Source: Stercorarius parasiticus
Taxonomy: Eukaryota > Chordata > Aves > Charadriiformes > Stercorariidae
Direction: 5' to 3'
Assembly: GCA_013396915.1 (NCBI GenBank)
Contig: VWZL01000108.1
Location: 1-64,000, forward strand
DNA: 64,000 nt
Of the stretch, positions 51,526 through 64,000 are shown piece by piece (position 1 is the first letter of the stretch; every line of letters starts with the position of its first letter). The translations under genes and the position numbers were made by a program. The notes under the pieces were generated by a model. That model saw nothing but the letters and a program-made list of their open reading frames with translations. It was not told the origin of the DNA and searched no databases.

Positions 51526-52772
51526 TACAACCCACCAAAATACAAGTTTCCACAATAAGGAGGGAGTATTCTCAGTGGGAGACTATTCTGATGGTGAAGA
51601 GAAATGACTTAGGAAATAGCCATGCCTGAGTCAACTGACAGAAAGCAATTAGAGCTTCTCTTGGGTACTTAGAAAACAGGCAATAATATAATTGACTCAT
51701 TGTACTTTTTGAAATAAACCAGTCAGCCAATGCACAGAAAAGATAACCACGATACCTTGTGTCAAACTGGAATCACAAATTCTGTTGAACAAAATGGTAG
51801 CAAAGAAATACAGCCAGACTGAGGGCAGCAAGAAGACCCTGAAAACAGTAGCAGATTAGACAGCTAGACTGGAATACCACCTGTAAATAATGATACAATT
51901 GTACTTAGCATATGAAATATTTCATTTTATGAACCTACCCTCAGGTGTTACATATTCTTTTTACTCTGTGCCTGTACATGCACGAGGGAAGGGACAAAGA
52001 TAATTTACGAACAGGTTGCACACACAGCCCACGTGATACAAACAATACACTTGCAGTGGAGACAGAATATAATTTCCAAACAGAGTTAGGTGCTGGATCC
52101 AAAAAGAATCTTAGATCCTAGAGCACTGAGCATCATAGATACCTACAGGGAGAGGCCGTCGGGTGCTGAGGATCTTTGTACAGTTCATAAACAGTCTGGA
52201 ACCCACAAGGCATATTTTGAGTGTCTATTCATAGAGCTAGCCAAATAGGGAACGCAAATTAAGGGGTTACGCCATCAGTTTTTGTTGGCAGGCCAGTGAC
52301 GTCTGCCCTGGAAAGTCAGAAGGTCAGTACAGGCTTTAACCTGGAAGAGGTGCTGGTCAAACCAGAATCCTTTTCCTTACTACAACCACTTTCTGCCCTG
52401 CTGATCCAGAAGGAAAAGGGGAAAAAGAAAAAAAGAAGTAAAGGGAAAAAAATGTATGACTCAGTTTACAGCTACTGCAGTATCATCTCAGTGTATCCTT
52501 TGTGGTTTGTGGCATTTAATTATGTTTCTAGGGCTTTGATGGTTATTTTTTCAAGAATAATACAATTAAATTAAATTTTATAGTTCTACTGACTGATCCG
52601 TGCTTCTTCTATTTTAGGTTTCCTGCAAAGTTTTTGGGTCAAAATAAAAATGCATTTTTTGTCACTAGTTGAAAAAAGTGACATTAAATACTATCTGGAA
52701 CTGGAGACCAGTGATTTTCAATTAACATTAAATAGGAAACTGTATAATATCAATTTTTATTAAATGGGCACA

Positions 52773-52793
52773 TTAGCATTAAGTTAATGCTAA
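52773..52793 (+). repeat. Perfect 10-bp inverted repeat around one base
   Basis: TTAGCATTAA-g-TTAATGCTAA, a near-perfect 21-bp palindrome in AT-rich DNA. Confidence 0.9.
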
Positions 52794-55700
52794 ATAGCGT
52801 AGACAAACTTTTTCATTAAGTAAGCCAATATTGTGTATTCAATCTTTTACAGAATGCACTATTCAGTCTCAGTATTCCTCAGCTGAAAGATGCTTCTTTA
52901 TAAATGGGCATTTATCCCGTTTATGCTTCTTCAGCTACCAGCTCCATCTGATCTCCATTATAAATATTCACTGGATGAGACATTCTTGTAATTTTTTCTG
53001 TCCCTTAATTCTATGGCTCCTGCCAACTAATTGTCCTTTTCTTTGAACCTTTTGTTTGAGCTTCATCTCACACATAGCGTTAACTATTTTTTGCTGTTCC
53101 ACAGGATAAATTCATAGTGTTTGATGCTTCTCCAATTTAAATGCGGGCCAACTGCTGATATCAATAAAACCTTACTGTGTAGGGAAGAAACAAATGCAGA
53201 AGAAGGCTTGATATTACTAAAAAGACAACCAGTCCTGTAACATACTCCTCACTTATAGGAGCTGGCATCTTCTAAAATTCAAGAAATTTGTAAAAATGAG
53301 CACTGTGTGAATCAAAAAACGGTCATATCAAGATATTTGTTTACTGAAAAACCTTGCTACTGGCTGAATGATAAATAGATGTTGATTTGCACAGGGAGGA
53401 GCGTACATGCCATGATTTTTTACTCAAATGGAAAACCTAAGAGTACTATATGTGTTGGACCATATCTGAAACCTACATGTTCATATAGTCTTGATGAGGG
53501 AGTACCGCACTCCTCTGTACCTCTGAGATTCTGAAGTTCCTCTGAAACCTTGTTTTTTGGATATGTTAGGATACAGCTTGAAATCTGAATTATTCATAAT
53601 CAAAGAAACCTTGGAATTTTTAGTCATCAGATGGGCCTTAAACCACAGAGACCTCTTGGATCTCTGAGTCCCACCTCCTGTTCTCACAGAGATCATGTTC
53701 TTAATCTCCTTGAACAAATTTATCAAACTTACTTAAAAGTTAGCATGGGAGTCTATCAAAAGAGGCAGCTATGCCTGGCATATTGAATTTGGAATTCAAA
53801 TACCTTCCTAGAAGGAAACCAAAGACATAGGTAGTGTATTAATGAAATCACAGTATAAATATATTTTAAAAGGAAGTTTTCATTTTTCTCATCTAAGGAT
53901 GGGGAATTCAGTAGCCTAAAATGTATTTTTCAGTGAGTTTGTGAAAGCTTCAGCCTGCATGTTCTCATATAGATGAGCTGTTTAAGTTGGACTAAGAAGC
54001 AATTCTTGCAGTCTGCAAACATTTAGTCTTACTGAATTGTCTTCAGAGAGAAAACAAAATAGCATTATGCAGGAATTTTGTGCAAAACAGCTTGTCCTGT
54101 GTTTGCAAAGTGGCAGCATGTTAGAAAACTGGTGCGACAGTTTGATGGGTTTCCATGGAAACTGCTAGACTTGAATGCATGGGTGCACAAGCAAGCTTGC
54201 CAGGTGCCCGTTATTGGTTTGGAGGAAGGAAAAATTACATTTCCATGACAGCTATAGATTAGCTGAGCAAGTCTCTTTCCAAAGTGTTGTACTTGCAAAA
54301 ATAGATAAGCGACAACCAGACTAAAATTTGTTTGCACTTTCTACAGCAAGCTGCACTAATTTGATCTCCCCTTGAAAATGTCCAGATTGCAGTTTCTGCC
54401 CATTGACTGTTTCACCCAAGATACTATGGTCTTCTGCTGCAAGGTAATTTTCTGAAAAAAACTCATAACATAGCAGGTGGGATGAAGAAACCAAAATTGA
54501 AATGGGAGAGTTATTGCCTCAAAGAGAACCACACAAGCATTTTGGACACCAGTGAGATATGTAATGGAATGAATCACAAATAGGGATTATTTGATAATCC
54601 TTTACATTCACTACACCTGTCTGCTGGGCTATTTTTAAAAATCCAAACACAACCAGGCCCTCAGCTAGTGGAAATTGCCGTTGCTTTGATGACATCAGTG
54701 TAATACTGAAACCTTCTCTAAACTGCAGATTTAATACAGTATTCTTCAATGGGCAGATATAGATCAGGAACAGGGGATTGGCTGAATTGTACCTGGTGCC
54801 TAATGTATGCTTTCTCAGTTTGAGTCTGTTGTCTTCTTCATTAACTCTTTGAGTACAATTGACATTTGAATAAGCAACACAAGTACCAGAACATCATGGT
54901 CACACCAAGGGAGAAAGGAACTGAACAGTTGGAGGTAATGACAAAGAGGTTTAGACCTCTGAAAAACTGTATAGGAATATGATTAGGGTAACTCCTCCTG
55001 ATTGCAGACTGACTTACTTTGGGATCCAACAGGTAAGAAGTCTTTTCCGAGGCCCCTCTAAAAATGTAAAGGGCATGTGAACAAGATCTCACAGAAGTCA
55101 GTTCACCACTTTCAGCTGACAAGGAATTTGGTTTTATACATTGGGGAATACTCAGGGAGGAGAAAAATGGGCTGTACAGAAGACACGCATAGGAGGAATT
55201 ATAGAGGTGCTGAAGTATGTGGCCTAAGTCCAAAGAACACAGTGCAAGGGTAGAAACTCAGATATTTCCCTGTTTTGTCTAGGTCCATAAGTCTCTCACA
55301 CAGTTGGAAGCGAAAACATTGTCAGTATGTAAGAATCTTCTAATACTCGGAGTTTCTGGGAAAGCCAACTTTTAAACAGACTGCCTACAGTTATTGTGCT
55401 CTGGGAAACAGCAAACAACTGGTGAACCTTGTGTGTCCACATCCTTGTAGGACATAATTGCATCCCGGGAGCTTGCTTCTCTGAAAGGAGTCTACATCCA
55501 GGGCATTTACAAGAGATGTCAAAAAAGAGAACGCTGTCACTTAGCCAGACCAAAGAAACCTTATAAGTACTTAGACTTACTGCTATACAAGCCAGAACAG
55601 CCTCATAAGTCACCAGATATGACAAGTCTATCAAGGTGTCACTGAACAAAAGCTGAGGGCTTTCAAGAATGGATCCTCTGAGCTCTGTCGTTGCCCGGAA

Positions 55701-58700
55701 GGCTACTCTTGATCAACTGTTAGTCCAGATGGTAAACTCAGATTTTGGATAACTATAACTATTAATTAAAGCCTCACCTATAATAGGACCAACAATTCAG
55801 GAACAATTTTTTTATGGATCTTTAGGCATATATTTAAAATGGTTTTGTACCCCCTCTCAATTTCAGTGAAGACTATTCACTTAGATTATTCATTCCACTC
55901 AAATTCAGAAATGTGAAGGATTACCTGTATGTATTTATGTGTGCTCTGGATGTCTGAACTCCTTAACACAGTCACTGGAGATCTAGGGATCATTTATTTG
56001 TCCGCATGTAGGCTCACAGTGCTGTTTCAGTTATCCTATGATATCTTTCCCTACTTTCATTTATGGGCAGAAGAGCACAGGATTCCCTGGTGTCCTGTGT
56101 CATATTTGCCAGTGCAAAGATGACAATTCAAGTATCTTAAATTCCTGTTGGTTCGATATTTACAAAAAGACAGGTAAATAAAACACTGATTCTCCTCTGA
56201 TTTGAATGGGTACTTACGCACCCAGCTCATATGGAGATATCTCTCTCAGATTCCTAATGTAAGTGTCTACAATCTGGAGCTGAATACCCTCACTTCCAGC
56301 CTCTTTCTAAACCAGGGATATTTGCTTATGAGTCTTTATATTTATCCATACACCAAATGGTATCTCTAGCATCAAGTATTCATGTCAATAATAAATGATT
56401 CTTTAAAAGAAGCTGAATTTCACATAGCAGTCTCCTAATTATATATGCAGATGGCTTTATATTAATTCAATGATACCCTTTTAAAAAGGCCAGCAGCTCC
56501 ACAGAGATTAACAACAATACAAGCCTAGGCCCAAGCATTTTTTAAAAACACTTACTTGCTGTTTCACAAATGACACTTTCTCAAAACAGACGTTGTATCT
56601 CTCTTAAGAAGTGGGTTACCGCATCTACTTTAAATGTTGATCTAAACCTTTCTGAAGGGTCTGGCTGTGGGTCCTTCTGAGGGGTAACTACTGAGACACA
56701 CAATTGTGGCACATGTTATTTCATTTCATGCTACTTCTGTTGCAGATGGGCCACCTGTGTTATAACAGTAGAGGAGGCGGGAATGAGAGTTATCACTGCA
56801 CAGAGGGCAGCTGGCAGAGGTACAAAACAGTCTCTGATCCCCATACATTGTCCAGTGGGCTGAAAAAGGGACAATATAACAGCTTCAGAAAAAGCACAAA
56901 TGAGCGTTTCGTACACATATCCATTATACCATGCGGTACTTTTCCATTCTCTCCTTTGACTAAATCATAGCTTCAGGATAAAATGAAGAGACAAAAAGAA
57001 CCCTGTACAAATGTATTTAGTATAATGGCTGAATGAGCTGACTCTGGAGAATCTTGCATGTTCAAGCAATTTTTTCTTTCTGTTTTTTCTTGACGCTAAT
57101 TCTGTCTCTGGCTTCCTATAATACATAATTGATATGGAAATTAAAGCATGAGTGAAGATCAAACAAAAAGTCACAGTACTTGAACTTTGTTATTCTTCCT
57201 TTCCTGGACGAAGTAATACATATTACAGCAACACAAACTCAGTTACGCTAAGTAAATATCAATGTCTGAAACCAAAGACACAATACTGGACAAGATAAAA
57301 CATATAACTTTACATATTTCTGAAGCCAAAGTTCAAATTGGGAAGCCTTTTAACCTCAAAGCACTATATTTTTGAAAGGAGACAAAGACAAGAGCTGTCA
57401 GCAGGACTCTAACTTCCCTTCGTGTTACATGCATGTAATGTTTATTATAGTCCTCACCTCTCTACTGATAAGAAGCCTTTATCAAATGGGAGATTCACTA
57501 ACTTACCTGTTCTTAGCTGTAAATGACATCTTGCAACCTTTTCAAGCCTATCAGAAAGCACTGGTCACATAATGGGGCTTGAATATAGCAAAGGGTTGTT
57601 TTACACTAGATAAAATCACTATTTCTGTGGAATAAGAATACCAGGAAAGTACATGGAAAAAAATTATGAAAACAAGAAGGGAAACACAAAACAGTTCTGA
57701 AAAAGTACATTGAACCTCCCAGTGGGCATCCGAGTTTTGAGAGGTTTAAACTCACGTAGCCATACACTCTTACAGATACGTGTATCATCCAAATGCTGCA
57801 ATCAAATGAGAATGTCTCAACATATAATGCCCTCCGCGTGAGCTTTGTACAGCATTACTCAAAAAAGAGTCTTAGCAAAGGTTTCCACAGGCCTGAAACA
57901 CACTCTGAATTCAGGTTCTACAGTTTTCACTCGTACTGACACGAGGTGCTGTGAAAAAATATCTTTGGCTGTGTGACAGCAAATTAATCAGTTCTATGAA
58001 TAATGAGTCTTGACTTTAGTGCAACAAGGCAAGAATCTGATGAAGCACTAAAGAGTTTCATGGACTTCTTGCAAGTTCTACGTTACTTTTAAAAACGCTC
58101 CTCAGCTGCTTTGGGTGGATTTTGCAAGGGACAGCAAACACTCCTTCTGAAATAGTTATTGCTTCTGCAGATGTTGAGGGGGTTTCCTTCTGGGAAGGAC
58201 TGCACTCATGAGGATATGGGAGCAGTTTGTGTTTTCATGGAAGTTTCGCTTGGAAGACAGATATGATATTTTGTGAACCAGTAACCTGAATATGGGACAC
58301 AGATGTGCACAATGTAAAATGTACATTGAGTTTGTGTGACTTAATTCTTCAGCCACAGCTGAGGTACTTCAGGAATAGAACAATCCGCAGGAGCCAGCTA
58401 AGGACTTGCAAATGCTTTGATTCATCAAAGAATTATGGACATACTTTTGGAATTAACCAAATGACAGATAGATGCAAAGGGTTAAAACAAAGTCCATACT
58501 TAAAACGTTGGTATGTACTACAAGTCCTCCAAAACTGGGGCACAAGCCAGTAAGAAACGTTGCCCTGTGCTAAACTCATCTGGGAGTCATGTACTCTGTT
58601 GCAGTATTTTAACACGTGAAGCATGATTTGGGAGAATATTTTCCCCATTGTACATGAAGATACAGTTCACTTCTCAGTAACACTTCATAACTGTAGGCTG

Positions 58701-58738
58701 TTCAATTAAAGTTTGACTGCAACAGGATTCTTTCAGAT

Positions 58739-59640
58739 TGGCTAACTGCATCCCTCAAATTCATACAGTCATTGAAGCGCTGGCTGGAAGAGGTCTCTGG
58801 CTGCATCTGGTTGTGCCTCCCACAAGAAGGAGGGCTGCTTCTAGTGTTGTTGCCAGCACTACATCAGATCGGTTCTTGCTTTGCATAACTGAGTCCAGAG
58901 AACTTCCAAGGACAGAGAGTCCCTGACCTCTCTGCGTTACCTGTTCCAGTGCTGCACCACCCTCCCAGTGAAGAAGTTTTTCCTAATGTCTGGACCTCCA
59001 AAGTTGCAACATGTGATTGTTGCTCCTTGTTAATACCATCTGCCACTGTTGAGAAGAGTTTGCCTCAGGCATCTCTGTAGCTCCTGACCAAGTGGCTGTA
59101 TGCTGTTGTTAGTTTGACCAATAGTCTTTTCAGCATGTTAGGCTAATCCAGCTCCCCAGCCTCTCCTTGTAGGTCTGTGCTCCAGGCCCCTGATCATCCT
59201 ATTAGTCCTCTACTTGACCCTCTCTAGCCTCTCCGCTTCCCTCTTGGTCTTTAGAGTCTGTGAACTTGAAGCTATTTCAAGTGCAGCTTTGCCAGTGTCA
59301 GATTATCACCTCCCCTTGGACTGCTGACCATACTGCCCCTGACATTGCCTGCTATGTGGTTTGTGTGTTTTGCAATGAAAGTGCACGGCTAACTCACTGC
59401 TCGGCACCCACTGTAACTCTGCCTTTTTCAGACAGTGTTCCCAGCCTGTTCCGACGCCTGGTGTTACTCTTCCCCATGTGCAGAGCTTTGCACTCTCCTT
59501 CCTGCACTTCATGAAGTTCCTGTTGGCCCAATGCACAAGTTTCTTTGGATTGTAACTCTGCTGTTCAGCATGTTAAGCATTCCCCCCCAGTTTAGCATCA
59601 TCTGCAAATTTGCTAAGGGTATGTTCTGTCCCCAAAGTTG
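58739..59640 (-). mobile_element. Old CR1 LINE copy, about 0.9 kb, minus strand
   Basis: Diverged CR1 in reverse orientation. Recognisable parts, in order: a ggctggaagaggtctctggc tail region (about 58780), caccaccctcccagtgaaga (58955-58974), the ctccccagcctctccttgta region (about 59150) and agcatcatctgcaaatttgc (59594-59613), which belongs to the C-terminal ORF2 part. The plus-strand frames 59260..59514 and 59435..59641 are reverse readings of this element and not genes. It is more diverged than the 9.9-kb copy and therefore older. Confidence 0.75.
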
Positions 59641-62600
59641 AGTAATTAATGTTAATACAAGCTACAGGAATTAGTACTGATTAGATGTTATTCTGTGGTG
59701 CTCCCAAAGCTCATGTGAGAAAAATGAAACATCCCAGTCAGGATTTCTAGTTGTCAAGAAACAACCAAGTATGGAATGCCAGAGTCCACAAAGCAGAAAC
59801 ATCTGCTGAATAGTTCTTGCTTGTTGCAGCACAGTGTACTCAGGATGAGTGCAAAATGAAGACAGAAAAAGACACGCTTAAAAAGAATTAATGAGAGCAG
59901 AACAGATAAGCTGGCTAATAAAATGTGGATGAGAACTGGCAGGGTGGACAGTATTTGCCATTTTTATTTTGTCTATAGCATTTGTATCCTAGCTGAGTTC
60001 TTCACTGTGAATTTATCCTGCCCAATGAACAACACACCTTTGAGGTTACTCAGAAGTAGAAACTGAAAGCAAAACTTTGCAGTCTCTATTGTTTTAGTCA
60101 TAGGTTCTTCCATACATGTAAGGAATCAGTTTTTCTCTACCAGGAGAATATTTCCCCAGGTGAGTGAGAGCTGATGATATCATGTGGGAGAAAGTGTAGT
60201 TTTCTAGGAGCCAGGCTCAATCTGTTCACAGAAGAAAAAAGAAAGCAAACCACCTCTTGGGCTGCACACTGACAAATGTTTCCTTAGAGCAGCTTTCCTG
60301 ATTCACTCTTCTTTTCTTCTCCAGAAAGGGTATCAAGCAAGCTATTTTCACTTAGCACAAGGCATTGCATTTCATTAGGTTAGAAGAGATCTCCATTTTG
60401 CTTGACCCTGCCTTTCACATATCATCTTTCCCCAGGACAAGAACACTTCAACATGCAGTATCATATCACATCTTCGTTGCACATATTGGCCATGGCAAGG
60501 GAAAGGAACATTTGGGACTCATGAGAGGACAGTTTCTTCTTGTGGAATTGAGAACATGCATGTCTCAAAAAATTAATGCATTTTTTTTTCTCCTGAAAGA
60601 GGGAAGAAAAACTTACAAAACAGGTTCCTCAAGCCTGAATGAGAATTAGGTGAGTAAGCAGTTTTTTCAGGGAACATGTTGATCTTGACTCCATTTTAGA
60701 TGCAGCAAGCCTATTCTGTGCCAGAGTAACTCTGTCAGAAGATACACTTACACCATTTTACCACCAAGAAGCTCCCATGCACCCCTTAACAGCTCCTGCA
60801 ACTTGAAACATGCTGCATGTTAGCCTGTATCTCTGAAGGACCACTGAGGACGGACTCTCTGTTCCTCTGGTGAAATGACACTGCACCTCTTCCCACATTT
60901 TCCTGTTTGCTTGGGGCAATTAACATCCACACTGCATTTTCATGTTCAAAGCAGTGGCATAGTCAGCCCTCCTTGCGCTAATAATAAACAGTTAATCCAC
61001 AAAAGTGGAACAGCTACAGCCAGTTTTCTTGAGACTGTTTCTCTATTCAAATGATCTGATGCATGCAGAAAAACAGTTCAATCAAGCTGATTTAGGCTTA
61101 CACATACTAGTGTTATAAATCACCTGGCAATGATTTGCAGAGAGAAGCAATTTTTTTCCTTAAACTGTTTTTGGTTGATCACTGGAGGCAAACCTGAGAC
61201 ACATTTTGTGAAACATCTCCACTCAGACTATGCTAAAAGGCCCAGTGAGCACCTAGAGAGACAAGAAGCATGAAGTGATCAAGACTGCTTTTCATTTGAA
61301 GCTTAATGCAGACTGAGGCATGCCAGTAACTTAGCCTTTTATGGTAAAATTTGGCCTTCAATACAAAGCATTGACAAGCCTAGACCCTCATACATCCTCC
61401 ATCAGAAAAAGAACTGAAAAATCATTTTACCACAAAGAGCAACCGCAGCAAGAAGTAGCTCTCCTCAAGATGATGTTTTGCCCTGAAATGCTGAGACAAG
61501 GAGAATCTGAGAAACTCTCCTTTGGCCCCAGGAATACACTGCCACTTGCTTTCCCCACTTATAGTATCTTCCCTCATTTTTCTTCATCTCCTCCCTGAGC
61601 CTGGTGCTAAAATGTTCAATCCTTCCTTGCAGTGAAGAACATTTACTCAGACAGGATTCATGCATGCAAGGGAGAACTCACTACCAAAAGCAGCTGTTGG
61701 AAAGGGTTGGCTTACATTTGTTTTGGATCTAGGCTCAGCTGGAAGAGCAGGGCGCCTTGTGGACTCTGACTGAAGTGCATGGGGAAGTCACCTACCTCCT
61801 CTAGGCCTGTCCCTCACTAGCCGCTGTCATAGCAGGCTTCTTTTGTTTGACTTGGCTTTGATCATCAATTTGCACAAATTATTCCTGAGCTTAGTCTATG
61901 CAACACATTAATTCACAGGTTCATTTCCTTGCACTTGTGTGCTCGGCAGAGGTCGGTCTACAAAAGCTGCCATCAGCTATTGTCAAATCAGAAATGAGAA
62001 ATGTTATTAGTGAGAATTGTGATTCTTTTTTCCACTGGCTATGAATCAGTGCTCTACTGCTTGTTTATTGAGTTACAGAATATTGGCAAAATGATGCTAT
62101 TATGCCCAAGGAACGTTCTTTTAAATTTTTTATAATGACACTGCACCCACTGTAATTGTGTAACTGCACTTCCTTTGGATTGAGACAACCTGCACTGTGG
62201 GATGTCTCACAACTTAAGAAATGAAGTGAACAGAATGTCTCAATCAAAGACAATGGGCAGGCAGAAGGGAGCAAGAAGACATAAATTGCCTAGAGCTATT
62301 TGCTCTAGTGCTCTTCCTTGGTGTTCCCATCCTCATGGTACTGTATGCCTGGCCCCAAATGCCTCCTCCTCCCTGCAGTTGCTCCTGGCAGGCTCCTTTT
62401 AGCCACTGCTCCCACCTAACCCCGGCCCCTTCCCTGAAGAGCAGCAGCCCTGGTTAGCCAGGCTCAGCTCCCTGTGCCTCCACTCAGTGCTCCCCAGGTA
62501 GGTATCCAAAGCAGGGAGCCATTGTGCTGCAGCTCAGCATGAGGCAGCAATTCAGACAATCTTCCCTGAACATAAGCTTACGTTTCTCCAGACCTATGAG

Positions 62601-64000
62601 GTTAGCACAGGAGGTTATGATTATAATCTTGAATAAAGATTAACAAGGACTGTAGGAAATGCAGGGCTAGCACTGAAGAATATAGTATAGACATAATATA
62701 TTCAATCCCTTGAAAGACAAACCAGTGTCTAGACTAGAAGAGAGACCGACTTTCTCTCACCTAATTGCAACTCTCTACAACGTGGACATCTGGAGATGAG
62801 CTAGGTACATCAGGCTCACTCTGCGGCCAATAGAGAAAGCACAGGCACTTCTAACCAGCCCTCTGAAGCTTTTTTGTGCCTCCTTTTTGATGAGGTACAG
62901 TGTACTCAAAGCCTCCCACTGATCCTCACAATCTGCAAAGGGGCATAGGCTGATGCTGCTGCAGATCCCCGTAAGACAAGTTGTTCTTTCAGCTCAAAGC
63001 TCTGTTATTCAAAGGTGAATGGTTCAAATGGAAAGAGAGGAAAGGCTTTCTGAAGAGCCTGAAACTGTGACCTTTCTGGCACATTCAGCTTACAGGAGCT
63101 GGATGGCTGCCAGGAGAAAAGTTCCTTGCTCTGGGAAGCTGACGGAAGAAGTGTTTCTTCCACAAGTCCTGCCCCACCACCAGCAGCTTCAGAAGCTCTG
63201 AGCTCCTGGCAAATGAAAACCAGAGCTCAGGACCTAGCGACAAGCATACTGAATGTAAGAGAAAGGGAAGGTGGTGTCCGTCTGGGAAGCAAAACCTGAA
63301 GGAGAAGAAACTGTAGCTGATGATGAGTTATAACCAGTGCCGCTAATGGTTGTTCATCCAGTGACATAAAGGTTGTGCACATAGTTGTAAGAAAACTGCG
63401 AAGGATCTCTGGACCAAGATGGTTCCTGAGTGAATTGCTGTCTCCTGAAATATAGTAAGTCTGGTATAACTTAGGAGAAAGAGGAGCTCCTACAGCAGCT
63501 TCTGATTAAGAAATAGTGCTTGAAGACTACTGAAGAGAAACCTGGCTCTTATCTGCCATTTGGAAAGGTAACAACTGGGAAAAAAGACAAGGAGAGAGAT
63601 ATTTTTCCAGCTGTAAACTCAATTGCTGTTCCAGATGGTGGCAGAAGAAAGTCACAATATAATCAGAGAGTATTTGCATCCCTGTGTATTCTGATGATTA
63701 AATGCTACTTACAACTTGCTTCCTTCTGCAAAAACAAAAGGTGCCACAATCAAAGAGGCAAGTAAGCTGAAACTTTGCTGTTACAAAAGCAGATTGCTTT
63801 CTGCAGATTTCACTTTGCGTCATGTCACTGCTCCTCATCCTGCTTGTGTAACCCATAAAATATTGTCTTTCTTCCTAAATATGCCAACAGTTATAATTGC
63901 ATCTGGGAGGGAACTAGGGACCTGCACAAGAAAGTAACAAATCAGGAATGCCTCTCCAAATCTCTCCACTAAGGATTGTGTAAATGATATGAAAGGGTAA
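59641..64000. other. Intergenic sequence without recognised gene
   Basis: Mixed AT-rich and slightly GC-richer DNA (62330-62530). I see no exon with splice context, no RNA gene and no transposon. Frames such as 60365..60649 (+) and 63520..63765 (+) have no domain and low-complexity composition. Confidence 0.55.

Larger units (their letters stand above)
43611..58738. other. Intergenic sequence without recognised gene
   Basis: AT-rich non-coding sequence. It contains several short perfect inverted repeats (44996, 48930, 49024, 51502, 52773) and A/T-rich stretches. Two consecutive minus-strand open frames (55296..55649 and 54841..55233; 117 and 130 codons) have no domain or recognisable similarity. 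No transposon was recognised with confidence. Confidence 0.55.

Noticed and set aside
54841..55649. Two consecutive minus-strand frames of 130 and 117 codons
   Set aside because: They look mildly membrane-like because of T-rich codons, but no family is recognisable and stops separate them.
59260..59641. Plus-strand cysteine-rich frames
   Set aside because: They are reverse-strand readings of an old CR1 copy.
1..64000. CRISPR arrays, operons, prophage or other prokaryotic systems
   Set aside because: The DNA is vertebrate; no regularly spaced repeats or bacterial gene layout were seen.

Overview
The window is AT-rich vertebrate nuclear DNA from a bird. It contains one protein-coding gene that I can support: the single coding exon of the muscarinic acetylcholine receptor M2 gene (CHRM2), on the + strand at 15915..17315. 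The bird assignment rests on three things seen here. The repeats are almost all CR1 LINE fragments ending in the short (ATTCTATG)-type tail typical of birds. I see no Alu, B1, L1 or other mammal-type elements. One LTR, at 43.1-43.6 kb, looks from memory like a family abundant in Neoaves. The M2 protein also has the slightly longer N-terminus that I recall from chicken M2. I cannot name the species.

Layout. Positions 1-15875 are read as 5' intron (or 5' flank) of CHRM2. This stretch holds the 3' end of a CR1 at the left edge, an inverted pair of CR1 fragments at 7.9-8.35 kb and a 590-bp CR1 ORF2/3'-end copy at 9.9-10.5 kb. At 15838-15875 there is a clear branch point, polypyrimidine tract and AG acceptor, followed by 39 nt of 5'UTR and the 466-codon CDS. 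From 17316 on is 3'UTR, of uncertain length: there is a proximal AATAAA at 17519 and a well-placed distal one at 24652. It starts with an (ATA)n repeat and includes a long (TTTC)n tract at 21.4 kb.

From about 24.7 kb to the end I find no gene. This part looks like intergenic desert. It contains a CR1 tail (24.8 kb), a very old CR1/L3-like copy (36.4-36.9 kb), a decayed class II-like endogenous retroviral LTR still carrying a recognisable tRNA-Lys primer-binding site (43.04-43.61 kb, minus strand), and an old, diverged 0.9-kb CR1 (58.7-59.6 kb, minus strand). Small tandem duplications, perfect short inverted repeats and three small CpG clusters are scattered through the window.

The many other open frames of 60-150 codons look like chance. 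They lack recognisable domains, splice context or family resemblance, and several lie on simple repeats or CR1. I found no previously undescribed system. The points most worth checking are the retroviral remnant with its primer site, the distal polyadenylation site, the purine/pyrimidine tract pair, the GC-rich minus-strand stretch near 20.7 kb, and the changed serine/threonine cluster in the M2 third loop.
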